A DNA stretch of 49,936 nt from Acidimicrobiia bacterium (lineage in GTDB: Bacteria; Actinomycetota; Acidimicrobiia; Acidimicrobiales; Aldehydirespiratoraceae). Under the pieces are notes generated by a model. The model saw only the letters and a list, made by a program, of their open reading frames with translations. It did no database searches and was not told the DNA's origin. The stretch lies in the NCBI GenBank assembly GCA_003231645.1, contig QIIW01000102.1:1-49936 (forward strand), written 5' to 3'. Both the position numbers and the translations under genes were made by a program. Numbering within the stretch: position 1 is the stretch's first letter; every line of letters begins with the position of its first letter. This document shows positions 34,463 through 43,002 of the stretch, piece by piece.

Positions 34463-35887
34463 ATGGCTTGTGGTTATCGGCCTGATCTTCACATCGGATC
34501 GTCAGGTGCCGATGTGGTAGTCGATGAACGTCACGACGATTCCACGGAGCGGGCCTTGAGTCGGCTCGGCGTTCTGGTCCTGCCGGCCGGCGTGATTGCG
34601 GTGGTGGTCGGGTTGTCGCGGTTCCACGCGGCGACGGCCAACCCGAGCTACGACTACCTGCGATCGTTCCGTTTCGGCTGGTCGCTTCTGTACATGGCGA
34701 TCCTCATGGTCGCGGCATACGCCGTGGGTCTTCCGGATGTGCCCCGCCGACGGCGCCAGATGATCGGGGCTTCGGTGACAGCGGTCCTGCTCGGCGCGTC
34801 GGGGATATCGATCGCCCAGCTCGCTGTCGGCTCATCGCTGTTGCCGAGGCTGGTCGTCTTCGGGTCGGCGTTGCTCCTGGTCCCGTGGTTCATGGTCTGC
34901 TCCTGGCTGTCGGCCCTGGCTCGTCACGCCGACGAGGAACGCGACCGCGTGGTGGTGGTCGGTGAGGGAGAGGATGCGTCGGCGCTGGCGGCGGAGATCT
35001 CCCGTAGCGCCGAGCGGCCGGCATCGCTGGAGGCCGTGATCTGTCCCGACGATGCCCGGTCGAGTGCCGACGGCTCCGCTCCGCTGCGGGACCTGATGGT
35101 CAGCACCGGCGCCACGGTGGTGGTGCTGGACCGCACCGCCCAGTTCGACCAGACCATCGTGGAACAGGTGGCGGTGATGCACGAGTCCGGTGTGCGGGTA
35201 CGGACCCTCTCCCTGTTCTATGACGAGTGGCTGGGCAAGTTGCCGATCGGCGAGCTGGAACGGGTTTCTCTGATGTTCGACATCGGCGAGATTCACCGTC
35301 TTCGCTACGGTCGGACCAAGCGGGTGCTCGACCTTTCGCTGGCGCTGATGGGGTTGCCGATTCTGTTGCTGGTGGCGCCCCTGGTCGTGGTCGGAAACCT
35401 CGTTGGCAACCGGGGCCCACTCGTGTTCCGCCAACGTCGCGTCGGCAAAGGGGGCCGTGAGTTCACGATGTGGAAGTTCCGCACGATGCGCCCCGAGGGC
35501 GGCCGCCGTGATTCCGGGGAGTGGACGGGTGCCGACGATTCGCGTGTGACCCCGTTCGGGCTGGTTCTTCGCCGGTCGCATCTGGACGAACTGCCGCAAT
35601 TGGTCAATGTGGTGCTCGGTGATCTGTCGCTGGTCGGGCCTCGGCCCGAACAGCCCGTGTACGTCGACGAGTTGAGTGCCAAGCTGCCGTTCTACGAGAT
35701 GCGACATCTCGTGCAGCCGGGGCTCACGGGCTGGGCCCAGGTGAAGTTCGGCTATGCCGGCAGCGACGCCGATGCACTGGAGAAACTCCAATACGAGTTC
35801 TGGTATCTCCGACACCAGAGCCTGGCGGTCGACGCTCGAATTCTCACCCGTACTCTGCGATCGGTTCTCGCCGGCGACGGCCGTTAG
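34463..35887 (+). CDS. Polyprenyl glycosylphosphotransferase (initiating sugar transferase)
   Basis: 474 residues. Membrane helices in the N-terminal third, a central CoA-binding-like domain (about 165-270), then the sugar transferase domain (about 290-474) with KRVLDLSLALMGLPIL, FRQRRVGKGGREFTMWKFRTM, RRSHLDELPQLVNVVLGDLSLVGPRPE and VQPGLTGWAQV. These enzymes attach the first sugar phosphate to undecaprenyl phosphate and start exopolysaccharide or glycan assembly. The N-terminal start is uncertain: a GTG near VVVDERHDD is possible. The stop codon interlocks with the stop of the opposite-strand glycosyltransferase. Confidence 0.93.
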   Translation: MACGYRPDLHIGSSGADVVVDERHDDSTERALSRLGVLVLPAGVIAVVVGLSRFHAATANPSYDYLRSFRFGWSLLYMAILMVAAYAVGLPDVPRRRRQMIGASVTAVLLGASGISIAQLAVGSSLLPRLVVFGSALLLVPWFMVCSWLSALARHADEERDRVVVVGEGEDASALAAEISRSAERPASLEAVICPDDARSSADGSAPLRDLMVSTGATVVVLDRTAQFDQTIVEQVAVMHESGVRVRTLSLFYDEWLGKLPIGELERVSLMFDIGEIHRLRYGRTKRVLDLSLALMGLPILLLVAPLVVVGNLVGNRGPLVFRQRRVGKGGREFTMWKFRTMRPEGGRRDSGEWTGADDSRVTPFGLVLRRSHLDELPQLVNVVLGDLSLVGPRPEQPVYVDELSAKLPFYEMRHLVQPGLTGWAQVKFGYAGSDADALEKLQYEFWYLRHQSLAVDARILTRTLRSVLAGDGR

Positions 35888-36804
35888 CGGTTGAGCAGTC
35901 GCCTTGCCGCCACCGGCTCGCTGACCATGCTTCGCCAGTTGACTCGTGTGGTCGCCGGACTCCCGTGACCATGACGGACGGCGGCGACGGCCGCAGCCAC
36001 GACAGCGGCGAACCAACCGGGTCGACCCCACCACTGGGCCGCGAACCTCATGGTGCCGCCCCACCACACCCGCTCACGAGAGGCCGTGTCGGGCGACGAG
36101 GCGCCTTCGTGGTGGTCGGCCCATCGGCCCGGAAGAGCCAACAGTCGCCAACCGGCGTCGCGGAGGCGGCGGCAGAGATCCAGGTCCTCGCCGTAAAGGA
36201 AGTAGGAGGTGTCGAAGCCCCCGACCTCCTCGAAGGCGCGGCGTCTGATCAGCGGTGCGGTGGCGGCGAGCGACTCGACCTCGGTGGCGTGGCCGGGTAT
36301 GCGATGCACCGAATCGGCGATCGGAGTGTGCCGAAGGAGTCGGGTGATCGGCCCCCAGGTGGCGACGCGTCGCAGGCCGAGGGCTCGGCCCCAGAGGTGG
36401 ATCGGGCCGAGTTCGTCTCCAGCCGAACGGTCGACCGACCCGGTGTCGGGGTCCGATATCACGCCCTGTACGGCGGCCAGCCCCGGGTCGGCGTCGAGCG
36501 CCGACAGACCGCGGGCGACGGCATCGGCGTGGATCCGTGCGTCCGGGTTGCAGAGAAGAACGTAGGGATTGCCGCCGGGTCCGACTCCCCGGTTCTGACC
36601 CGCTCCGAACCCCGGGTTCGACGGGTCGGCGAGCACCCGATCGGCTCCGAGGTCCATGGCGACCAGGCCGCAGCGGTCGTCGCCGTGGTCGATCACGGTG
36701 ATCGTGTCGATGTCAGGGTCGGAGCGAAGGGCGGCAAGGCATCCCGGGAGCAGATCGGCACTTCGATAGGCGACGACGACGGCATCGACGCGGGCGCCGG
36801 TCAT
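35884..36804 (-). CDS. Glycosyltransferase family 2 (rhamnosyltransferase-like)
   Basis: 306 residues. The GT-A fold begins VDAVVVAYRSADLLPGCLAAL, with the nucleotide-sugar Asp motif NPDARIH (about residues 88-94) and the acceptor-side FLYGEDLDLCRRLRDAGW. The order resembles Wbb-type rhamnosyltransferases, though the donor sugar is not determinable. The ATG overlaps the stop of the next gene upstream on the same strand (ATGA), so the two GT2 enzymes form a coupled pair. Confidence 0.9.
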   Translation of the reverse strand: MTGARVDAVVVAYRSADLLPGCLAALRSDPDIDTITVIDHGDDRCGLVAMDLGADRVLADPSNPGFGAGQNRGVGPGGNPYVLLCNPDARIHADAVARGLSALDADPGLAAVQGVISDPDTGSVDRSAGDELGPIHLWGRALGLRRVATWGPITRLLRHTPIADSVHRIPGHATEVESLAATAPLIRRRAFEEVGGFDTSYFLYGEDLDLCRRLRDAGWRLLALPGRWADHHEGASSPDTASRERVWWGGTMRFAAQWWGRPGWFAAVVAAAVAAVRHGHGSPATTRVNWRSMVSEPVAARRLLNR

Positions 36805-37604
36805 CGGGTCACGGCCCGAGATTCGGCGAGTCCGGGCGTCGCGCGGTGGCGTCGGAGATGGCGCATGACGGCCACGGCATGGGCCAGACCTCGCCGCGTG
36901 AGGATTCGACGGTTGCGTCGGCGTGGGGGATGGTGGCATCCGACGTGCGACGTCTGGACCACGCGCCATCCTGACGCCCTCAGCCGCAGACAGAAATCGA
37001 CGTCCTCGGGGCCGTAGAAGATCGAGTCGTCGAGACCTCCGACCGCGTCGAACGCTTCTCGGCGGAAAAGTTGGCAGGCACCGATGGCGAAGTCCACGGT
37101 CCAGCACGGCGGCCGCTCGGACGGCCGCATCGACCCGTAACGGCTGGAGAGCCCCAGGGCACGACATGCCTTGCGGGCCGCGCCCGGAGCGCGGCCCCCT
37201 GACGCCTCGGGGATCTGGCCATGGAACACCGGGGCAGCGAGGCCGGTCCCGCCGGTGGTGAGGCGGCTCAACGAGAGCAGCGTGTCGGGTTCGAGGCGGG
37301 CGTCGCTGTCGAGCAGGCAGACAAGAGGGGCACGGCCCGTGGCCACGCCCTGATTGCGGCCCGGCGCGACTCCCCGGTTGGTCTCGTTGCGAATAAGCAC
37401 AACCCGCGGGTCGTCGACCACCGTGGCCGGCGGCTGCGAGCCGTTGTCGACCACTGTGACCGTGACATCGACACCTTGGCTGGTCAGGGCGGAATCGACG
37501 GCCTCGACCAGCATCGAACCGTCGTTCCATGTGAGGATCACGACGTCGACTGTCGTGGCCGGTTGGTCAGCGGTCGAATCGACCGAGGCGGGGTGTGGAC
37601 TCAC
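36801..37604 (-). CDS. Glycosyltransferase family 2
   Basis: 267 residues. TVDVVILTWNDGSMLVEAVDSAL opens the GT-A fold; the metal-binding motif is LLDSDARLEP (about residues 97-106), and FYGPEDVDFCLRLRASGW is the acceptor-side ED motif. Start is GTG at 37604. It is transcribed first in the minus-strand pair, divergent from the FkbM-like gene with a 173-base intergenic region. Donor and acceptor are unknown; cell-surface glycan synthesis is expected from the neighbours. Confidence 0.9.
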   Translation of the reverse strand: MSPHPASVDSTADQPATTVDVVILTWNDGSMLVEAVDSALTSQGVDVTVTVVDNGSQPPATVVDDPRVVLIRNETNRGVAPGRNQGVATGRAPLVCLLDSDARLEPDTLLSLSRLTTGGTGLAAPVFHGQIPEASGGRAPGAARKACRALGLSSRYGSMRPSERPPCWTVDFAIGACQLFRREAFDAVGGLDDSIFYGPEDVDFCLRLRASGWRVVQTSHVGCHHPPRRRNRRILTRRGLAHAVAVMRHLRRHRATPGLAESRAVTR

Positions 37605-37777
37605 TCTTCTGAAATCGGCGGGGGAGCCTCCTCCTTGAGTGAGCCGGTGGGTTCCCCCGGCTCAACGCATCGGTACCCGTGCCGATGTAGACCCATGGAC
37701 ACTCCTCACCCCGAGGCCTCACTCGCGTCGACACGGTCGTCGTTCGGCCGTTGGCGCATCGACGAGGGGTCCGGGGC

Positions 37778-38629
37778 ATGATCGGTGCTCTCCGGCGACG
37801 GGTCGTCAAGGCGTTCGAGGTGGCGCGCTTCGAACGTCGCGCCGATCGTCAACGTGAAGCCGAGCGTTTCGTGGCCGAGCTCATGGCGCGCACACCTGAG
37901 TTGCGCCAACCCGGACGCCTCTGCGTCAACGAACGCCAGGTCTGGTCGCAGAACGGTGAGGACGGGGTAATCGAGGAGATCTTCGAGCGGATCGGATCGG
38001 GCGATCGGACGTTCGTGGAGTTCGGATGCGGCAACGGGGTGGAGAACAACTCGATCCATCTGCTTCACCAAGGCTGGACCGGACTGTGGATCGACGCCGA
38101 TCACGCCCTGATCGAGCGGATCCGCGCCGGCCACGCGGCATTCATCGACGATGGCTCGCTTCGGCTCGTCGAGAGTGCGGTGACCGTCGACAATGTGGAG
38201 AGGTTGTTCACGGAAGGTGGCGTACCGATTGAGGTCGACATGTTGAGTATCGACATCGATGGCAATGACTACTGGGTGTGGGAGGCGATCGGCGATTGGC
38301 GACCGCGGGTGGCGGTCGTCGAGTACAACGCCATGTGGCCGCCGAAAGTGGACTGGGTACAGTCCTATGACCCCTACGGCGGCTGGGACGGCACGTCGCA
38401 CCACGGCGCAGGGTTGCGTTCGCTCGAGTCGCTCGGTCGTCGCAAGGGATACTCGTTGGTCCATTGTGATCTTGCCGGGGTCAACTCGTTCTTCGTGCGG
38501 GATGATCTTCTCGGCGATCACTTTCCGGGCCCGCTCAACGCGGAACGGATGTGGCAACCGGCCCGGTATTTCTTGTCGGTGCCCCCGGCTCGCAAGCGTG
38601 GGATCGGCCGTTTCGAGACGGTGACGTGA
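37778..38629 (+). CDS. FkbM-like methyltransferase-fold protein
   Basis: 283 residues. The region FVEFGCGNGVENNSIHLL resembles SAM motif I, and VDMLSIDIDGNDYWVWEAI resembles the post-motif strand of FkbM-type methyltransferases. A basic N-terminal helix (RRRVVKAFEVARFERRADRQ) may lie on the membrane. These proteins often methylate sugars in glycan clusters. The start at 37778 follows GAGGGG; a longer frame from 37751 is less likely. It shares four bases (GTGA) with the flippase gene, so the two are co-translated. The SAM-binding call is moderate, since the glycine-rich loop is GCGNG rather than GxGxG at the usual spacing. Confidence 0.75.
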   Translation: MIGALRRRVVKAFEVARFERRADRQREAERFVAELMARTPELRQPGRLCVNERQVWSQNGEDGVIEEIFERIGSGDRTFVEFGCGNGVENNSIHLLHQGWTGLWIDADHALIERIRAGHAAFIDDGSLRLVESAVTVDNVERLFTEGGVPIEVDMLSIDIDGNDYWVWEAIGDWRPRVAVVEYNAMWPPKVDWVQSYDPYGGWDGTSHHGAGLRSLESLGRRKGYSLVHCDLAGVNSFFVRDDLLGDHFPGPLNAERMWQPARYFLSVPPARKRGIGRFETVT

Positions 38630-39813
38630 ACGTTCGGGCCGGCCGTGTCGGGCCCGGCTTCGGTGCCGGCGCGTGGGTGTCGGCCCGGGTTGTGGCGCAG
38701 GCGCTCGAACTCGGCGTGTGGCTGGTCCTGGCCCGTCGCCTCGGGGCCTCCGGCGTGGGGGTGCTGGCTGTTGCCATGGTGCTTCTTCGGCTGGGTGGTC
38801 TCGTCGGCGACTGGGGCGCGGCGTTTCGAGGCGCCCGGGAGGTCGCGTCCCATGGACTGGCGTCTCCGGTCGTCGTGGGGCTGGTCAGACGACGTGAGCG
38901 CGTGAGTGGGCTCCTAGCGGTTACGTGGGCGGTCGGAGCCCTCTTGGTCAGGCCGGAACTTGCCCCCATGGCCCTGGTCGTTCTCGCTCGGGGAAGCGGT
39001 CGGGACTGGATGGCCCTCGGCGACGGCCGCCGCGCAGCGTCGGCCGTTTCGCCTCTCATGTCCGGGTCGATCTGGTCGGCGTCTCTCGCCTTCGCGTCGG
39101 CCTATGGGGTCGGATGGCTGATCAGTCTGGGGCTCAACCGACTGCCCCGGGGTGCGGCGGTGTCGCCGGCGACCCGAATCGACCCTTGGTATCTGCTTGC
39201 CGGGTTGGCCGACCAGGTGCTTATCAGCGGAGACGTCGTCGTCCTGGCGGTGTTGCGCACGGCGGGAGAGGCCGGCATATACGCGATCGTCTATCGCTAC
39301 CCTGCGGCGTGGTTGACGGTCGTCGGCCTGGCGGTGAGTTCAGCGGTCCCGGCGGCGGCGCGTGGCGCACGTGGGCGGTCGCTGTCGCGTTCGGAGGTCT
39401 CACGTGCCATGCGACGAGGTCTCTACGGCGGCGGAGCACTCCTGGTGTTGATTCCGCCGGCGGTGGCATCGGTCGGAGTCCTGTTCGGTCCGGAGTTCGA
39501 TGCCGGCCGGGTTGCGTTGGTGATCCTGCTTCTGGCCGCCGCCGTCACAACGGTGTCGGCACCTCTTCGGGTTCTCCATGTTGCATACGGTCGAGACCGG
39601 GACATGGCGTTGGTGACGGGCCTGGTCGCAGTCGGAAACCTGGGTGCGAATCTCGCGACGGTCACGGCCTGGGGTCTGACGGCGGCGGCCGTGACGACTC
39701 TGCTGTCGCAGACCTCGATGTTCGTCTTCTTCGTCCGGTGGGCCCACCGGCGGTCCGATCATGGCGGTCCGATCGCTCAACCGCCGGCGACCCGCCTGAC
39801 GACATCGATGTAG
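38626..39813 (+). CDS. Polysaccharide flippase (Wzx/MATE-like)
   Basis: 395 residues, with about twelve hydrophobic segments. The N-terminus (SARVVAQALELGVWLVLARR, then GASGVGVLAVAMVLLRLGGLV) and the central DQVLISGDVVVLAVLRTAGEAGIYAIVYRY are characteristic of O-antigen/teichoic-acid flippases. It would move lipid-linked oligosaccharides across the membrane, matching the initiating transferase and glycosyltransferases nearby. GTG start overlapping the FkbM-like gene. Its 3' end overlaps the 3' end of the opposite-strand GT4 gene by 37 bases. Confidence 0.88.
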   Translation: MNVRAGRVGPGFGAGAWVSARVVAQALELGVWLVLARRLGASGVGVLAVAMVLLRLGGLVGDWGAAFRGAREVASHGLASPVVVGLVRRRERVSGLLAVTWAVGALLVRPELAPMALVVLARGSGRDWMALGDGRRAASAVSPLMSGSIWSASLAFASAYGVGWLISLGLNRLPRGAAVSPATRIDPWYLLAGLADQVLISGDVVVLAVLRTAGEAGIYAIVYRYPAAWLTVVGLAVSSAVPAAARGARGRSLSRSEVSRAMRRGLYGGGALLVLIPPAVASVGVLFGPEFDAGRVALVILLLAAAVTTVSAPLRVLHVAYGRDRDMALVTGLVAVGNLGANLATVTAWGLTAAAVTTLLSQTSMFVFFVRWAHRRSDHGGPIAQPPATRLTTSM

Positions 39814-41003
39814 CGGCCGACCGCGGTCGACCAGGGACGATCAGCCTCGACCCGGGCCCTGATCCGGATTGGATCGAGGCCGGCGGTTCCTCGAAGCACA
39901 CGGCTGATCGCGTCACCGAGCGCGTCGGGGTCACGGTCGGTGAGCAGGCCGGTGACGCCATCGACGACCGTCTCCCGGTAGCCGCCTTCACACACCGCCA
40001 CCACCGGAGTTCCGCAGGCGCCGGCCTCGATGGCCGTCAGTCCGAGGGGTTCGAGCCGTGAGGTGAGCAGGCAGACCGCGGCGCTCCGATAGCGCGCCAC
40101 GAGACCGTCCTCGGACAGGCCCGGCTCGAGAATCAGGTTGACCTGAAGTGTCGACGCGAGCCGCAGCAGCTCCCGTCGGAAGACCGGGTCGGCCCGGCTG
40201 TGGACGATACGGATCGTGGGGCGATCGGCGACGGCGAGAGACGCGACGGCCCTGACCGCGAGATCGAGGCCCTTGGGTCGTTCGATCGCCGCCACCATCA
40301 ATACCTCGGGGCCCGACTCCTCAGGGCCGTGTCCGCCAGGCTCAATGTCGGTGCCTTCTCCGGACAGAGGTGTGAAGTGGTCGAGATCCACGCCGAGGGG
40401 CACGACCACGGCATCGCGGCCGTAGGCGCGCCAGATGTACTCGCGCGAGTTCTCCGAGTTGCACAGGAGCTGTGTGGCAGCTCGGGTGGCACGGATGTCG
40501 AGTCGGCGCGCCAGCTCGTCGGTGACCCTGACGGCCGCGGTCGTGGCGATCAGGTGAACGCCGTTCCCGGTGCCGCGCGGTCGCAGGTCGTACTCGAAAC
40601 TCTGGCGTCTCGGTTCCTGCACGAAATAGATGCTCGGGATTCGGATGCGCTCCAACAGGTGGGGTGCGTGGGTGTGGCGCTGATGGTGCACCACGACGGC
40701 ATCGAAGTCACCGGAGTTGATCATGGCGGCAAGGCGCCGCTCGGCTCGAAGGATCCGCGGAACGGTCACGGCCCACTCCGAGGCTCGCCTTGGTCGTGCG
40801 CCGTTGATGGCGACGGTATGGGTCTCGAGGTCCAGGTCGGCCAGCGGGTGGGCTCGTCCGGCGTGGCGATCGCGCGGTCCGGGGTCGACTCGGAAGAGAA
40901 CGTGTTCGATGTCGACGAACGACCGAGCCGTCAACTCCGCCATGGCGCGTGCCGCGCCGCCGGGTGGCAGGTGGTGGTACAGCGCGACACGGATACGACC
41001 CAT
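39777..41003 (-). CDS. Glycosyltransferase family 4 (GT-B fold)
   Basis: 408 residues. The N-terminal domain begins VALYHHLPPGGAARAMAEL, the glycine-rich acceptor loop of GT4 enzymes. The C-terminal donor domain contains VLMVAAIERPKGLDLAVRAV and SRLEPLGLTAIEAGACGTPVVA, where the two Glu residues form the EX7E motif. A retaining sugar transferase acting on a lipid-linked acceptor is expected. It is transcribed divergently from uvrC across 64 bases and ends inside the flippase gene on the other strand. Confidence 0.9.
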   Translation of the reverse strand: MGRIRVALYHHLPPGGAARAMAELTARSFVDIEHVLFRVDPGPRDRHAGRAHPLADLDLETHTVAINGARPRRASEWAVTVPRILRAERRLAAMINSGDFDAVVVHHQRHTHAPHLLERIRIPSIYFVQEPRRQSFEYDLRPRGTGNGVHLIATTAAVRVTDELARRLDIRATRAATQLLCNSENSREYIWRAYGRDAVVVPLGVDLDHFTPLSGEGTDIEPGGHGPEESGPEVLMVAAIERPKGLDLAVRAVASLAVADRPTIRIVHSRADPVFRRELLRLASTLQVNLILEPGLSEDGLVARYRSAAVCLLTSRLEPLGLTAIEAGACGTPVVAVCEGGYRETVVDGVTGLLTDRDPDALGDAISRVLRGTAGLDPIRIRARVEADRPWSTAVGRYIDVVRRVAGG

Positions 41004-41054
41004 CCGGCATCCATCGGCAGATCCGATGGCCGGTCAAGCCCGAGGGGGTGCCCC

Positions 41055-41060
41055 TAGTCT
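41055..41060 (+). promoter_or_regulatory. Candidate -10 (TAGTCT), leaderless uvrC start
   Basis: TAGTCT is followed by 7 bases and the uvrC ATG at 41068. No ribosome binding site and no LexA box are visible in the 64-base divergent region. Confidence 0.45.
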
Positions 41061-41067
41061 GTGGCGG

Positions 41068-42942
41068 ATGGTGCAGCGTCCTCCGGCCGGTTCGATCCCC
41101 GACACCCCGGGCTCGTATCAGTTCAAGGATGCCGACGGTCGTATCATCTACGTCGGTAAGGCCAAGAGCCTTCGTTCTCGTCTGTCGAACTATTTCCAGG
41201 ATCCGCGCCACCTTCATTCGCGTACCCGCCAAATGGTCGAGACCGCCGATTCGGTCGAGTGGATCCAGGTTGCCAACGAGGTCGACGCGTTGATGCTGGA
41301 GTACACGCTGATCCAGCGCCACAAACCGCGTTTCAACGTCCGCTACACCGACGACAAGTCGTATCCGTTCTTGTGCGTGACCACCTCCGACGACTGGCCC
41401 CGGGCCATGGTGATGAGAGGCAGACGGAAGAAGGACAATCGCTACTTCGGGCCTTACGGCCAGGCGTACGCGATCCGCGAGACGCTCGACCTCCTGCTGC
41501 GGACCTTCCCGATCCGTACGTGCAGCGACGTGAAGTTTCGGCGCCACGAGAAGCTTGGGAAGCCGTGTCTGCTGTTCCACATCGAGAAGTGCGCCGCTCC
41601 GTGCGTTGGCGAAATTGAGCGCGAGGCCTACGCAGAACTGGTCGACGAGTTGTTGTCGTTCCTCGACGGCGACACCGACGAGGTCGTCGCCAGGCTCGAA
41701 TCCGACATGGCAGCCGCGGCCCGGTCCCTGGAATACGAGCTCGCGGCGCGGCACCGCGACCGGTTGAACTCGGTCCGCAAGGCCATCGAAAAGCAGCAGA
41801 TGGTGTTCGCCCGCAATGAGGACACCGACATCATCGGCCTGGTCGATGACGAACTCGAAGCCGCGGTGCAGGTCTTCTACGTGCGCAAGGGTCGGGTGAT
41901 GGGGCGGCGTGGCTTCGTCGTCGACAAGGCCGAGGACCTCGACCGTTCGGAGCTGGTCAGCAGGGTTCTGGAGCGCCTCTACTTCGACGACAATCCTGTG
42001 GGTTCACCCAAGGAGGTCCTGGTCCCGAGTCTGCCCAACCAGCCGGATCTCTACGAGGAATGGCTGACCGAGCAGCGCGGTTCGAAGGTATCGATCAGAG
42101 TGCCGATGAGGGGAGACAAGCGGGTCCTTCAACGCACCGTCACCGAGAATGCCACCGCGGCTTTCGCCCGACATCGGCTCAAGCGGATGAGCGATCACAA
42201 CAGTCGGGCCCGCGCCCTCAATGAACTCCAGGAGTATCTGTCGTTGCCTGACGCGCCGCTGCGAATCGAGTGCTACGACATGAGCCACATCCAGGGCACC
42301 GACTATGTGGGTTCGATGGTCGTGATGGAAGACGGCCTGCCGAAGAAGTCCCAGTATCGGCATTTCAGGATCAGGTCCGTGGCCGGCAACGACGATTTCG
42401 CGGCGATGGAAGAGGTCCTGACCAGGCGGCTCACCAACTATCTCCATCAGCGCCAGAAGCCGATCGATGAACGTGACGGCCGGTTCTCCTATCCGCCGCA
42501 GCTGCTACTGGTCGACGGTGGCAAGGGGCAGCTCGGCGTGGCGGTGCGAGTGTTGACCGCGTTGGGCCTGGCCGACGAGATCCCTGTGGCCTCGTTGGCC
42601 AAACAGTTCGAAGAGGTCTACCTGCCCGGTCGTTCCGCTCCGGTCGAGCTACCACGGCAGGGTGAAGGCCTCTATCTGCTGCAACGGATTCGCGACGAGT
42701 CCCACCGGTTCGCCATCGCGTATCACCGTCAACTGCGTGACAAGCGGGCCGTGGCGTCCTCGCTCGACGGCATCGCCGGGCTGGGGCCGGTCCGCAAGTC
42801 GAGGCTGATAAGGGAGTTCGGTGGGGTCAATGCGGTGAAGCGGGCAGATCTGGCGACTCTCAAGAAACTCCCGTGGCTGCCCGACGATGTAGGCGAGAAC
42901 GTTCACAATACGTTTCATGCCGCTGCGCCGCCGAGGGATTGA
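41068..42942 (+). CDS. uvrC: Excinuclease ABC subunit C
   Basis: 624 residues. The N-terminal GIY-YIG nuclease (about 8-90) shows IPDTPGSYQFKDADGRIIYV and GKAKSLRSRLSNYF; a UVR motif lies near residue 210 (ARLESDMAAAARSLEYELAA). The second nuclease region has IECYDMSHIQGTDYVGSMVV and LLLVDGGKGQL. C-terminal helix-hairpin-helix motifs close the protein (LDGIAGLGPVRKSRLIREFG). UvrC makes both incisions around damage marked by UvrB. The ATG at 41068 lacks a ribosome binding site, as do uvrA and uvrB. Confidence 0.97.
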   Translation: MVQRPPAGSIPDTPGSYQFKDADGRIIYVGKAKSLRSRLSNYFQDPRHLHSRTRQMVETADSVEWIQVANEVDALMLEYTLIQRHKPRFNVRYTDDKSYPFLCVTTSDDWPRAMVMRGRRKKDNRYFGPYGQAYAIRETLDLLLRTFPIRTCSDVKFRRHEKLGKPCLLFHIEKCAAPCVGEIEREAYAELVDELLSFLDGDTDEVVARLESDMAAAARSLEYELAARHRDRLNSVRKAIEKQQMVFARNEDTDIIGLVDDELEAAVQVFYVRKGRVMGRRGFVVDKAEDLDRSELVSRVLERLYFDDNPVGSPKEVLVPSLPNQPDLYEEWLTEQRGSKVSIRVPMRGDKRVLQRTVTENATAAFARHRLKRMSDHNSRARALNELQEYLSLPDAPLRIECYDMSHIQGTDYVGSMVVMEDGLPKKSQYRHFRIRSVAGNDDFAAMEEVLTRRLTNYLHQRQKPIDERDGRFSYPPQLLLVDGGKGQLGVAVRVLTALGLADEIPVASLAKQFEEVYLPGRSAPVELPRQGEGLYLLQRIRDESHRFAIAYHRQLRDKRAVASSLDGIAGLGPVRKSRLIREFGGVNAVKRADLATLKKLPWLPDDVGENVHNTFHAAAPPRD

Positions 42943-42944
42943 CA

Positions 42945-42986
42945 CCGCACCGTGTTCTTGGGCGGCTACATTGCCTGCCGGTGCGG
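42945..42986 (+). terminator. Inverted repeat after uvrC (8-bp stem)
   Basis: CCGCACCG at 42945-42952 is perfectly complementary to CGGTGCGG at 42979-42986, with a 26-base loop, starting 3 bases after the uvrC stop. TACATT inside the loop (42966-42971) could be the -10 of the next gene, so the structure may separate the two units or regulate the second. Confidence 0.4.
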
Positions 42987-43002
42987 GATAGAGGAGTCGA
43001 AG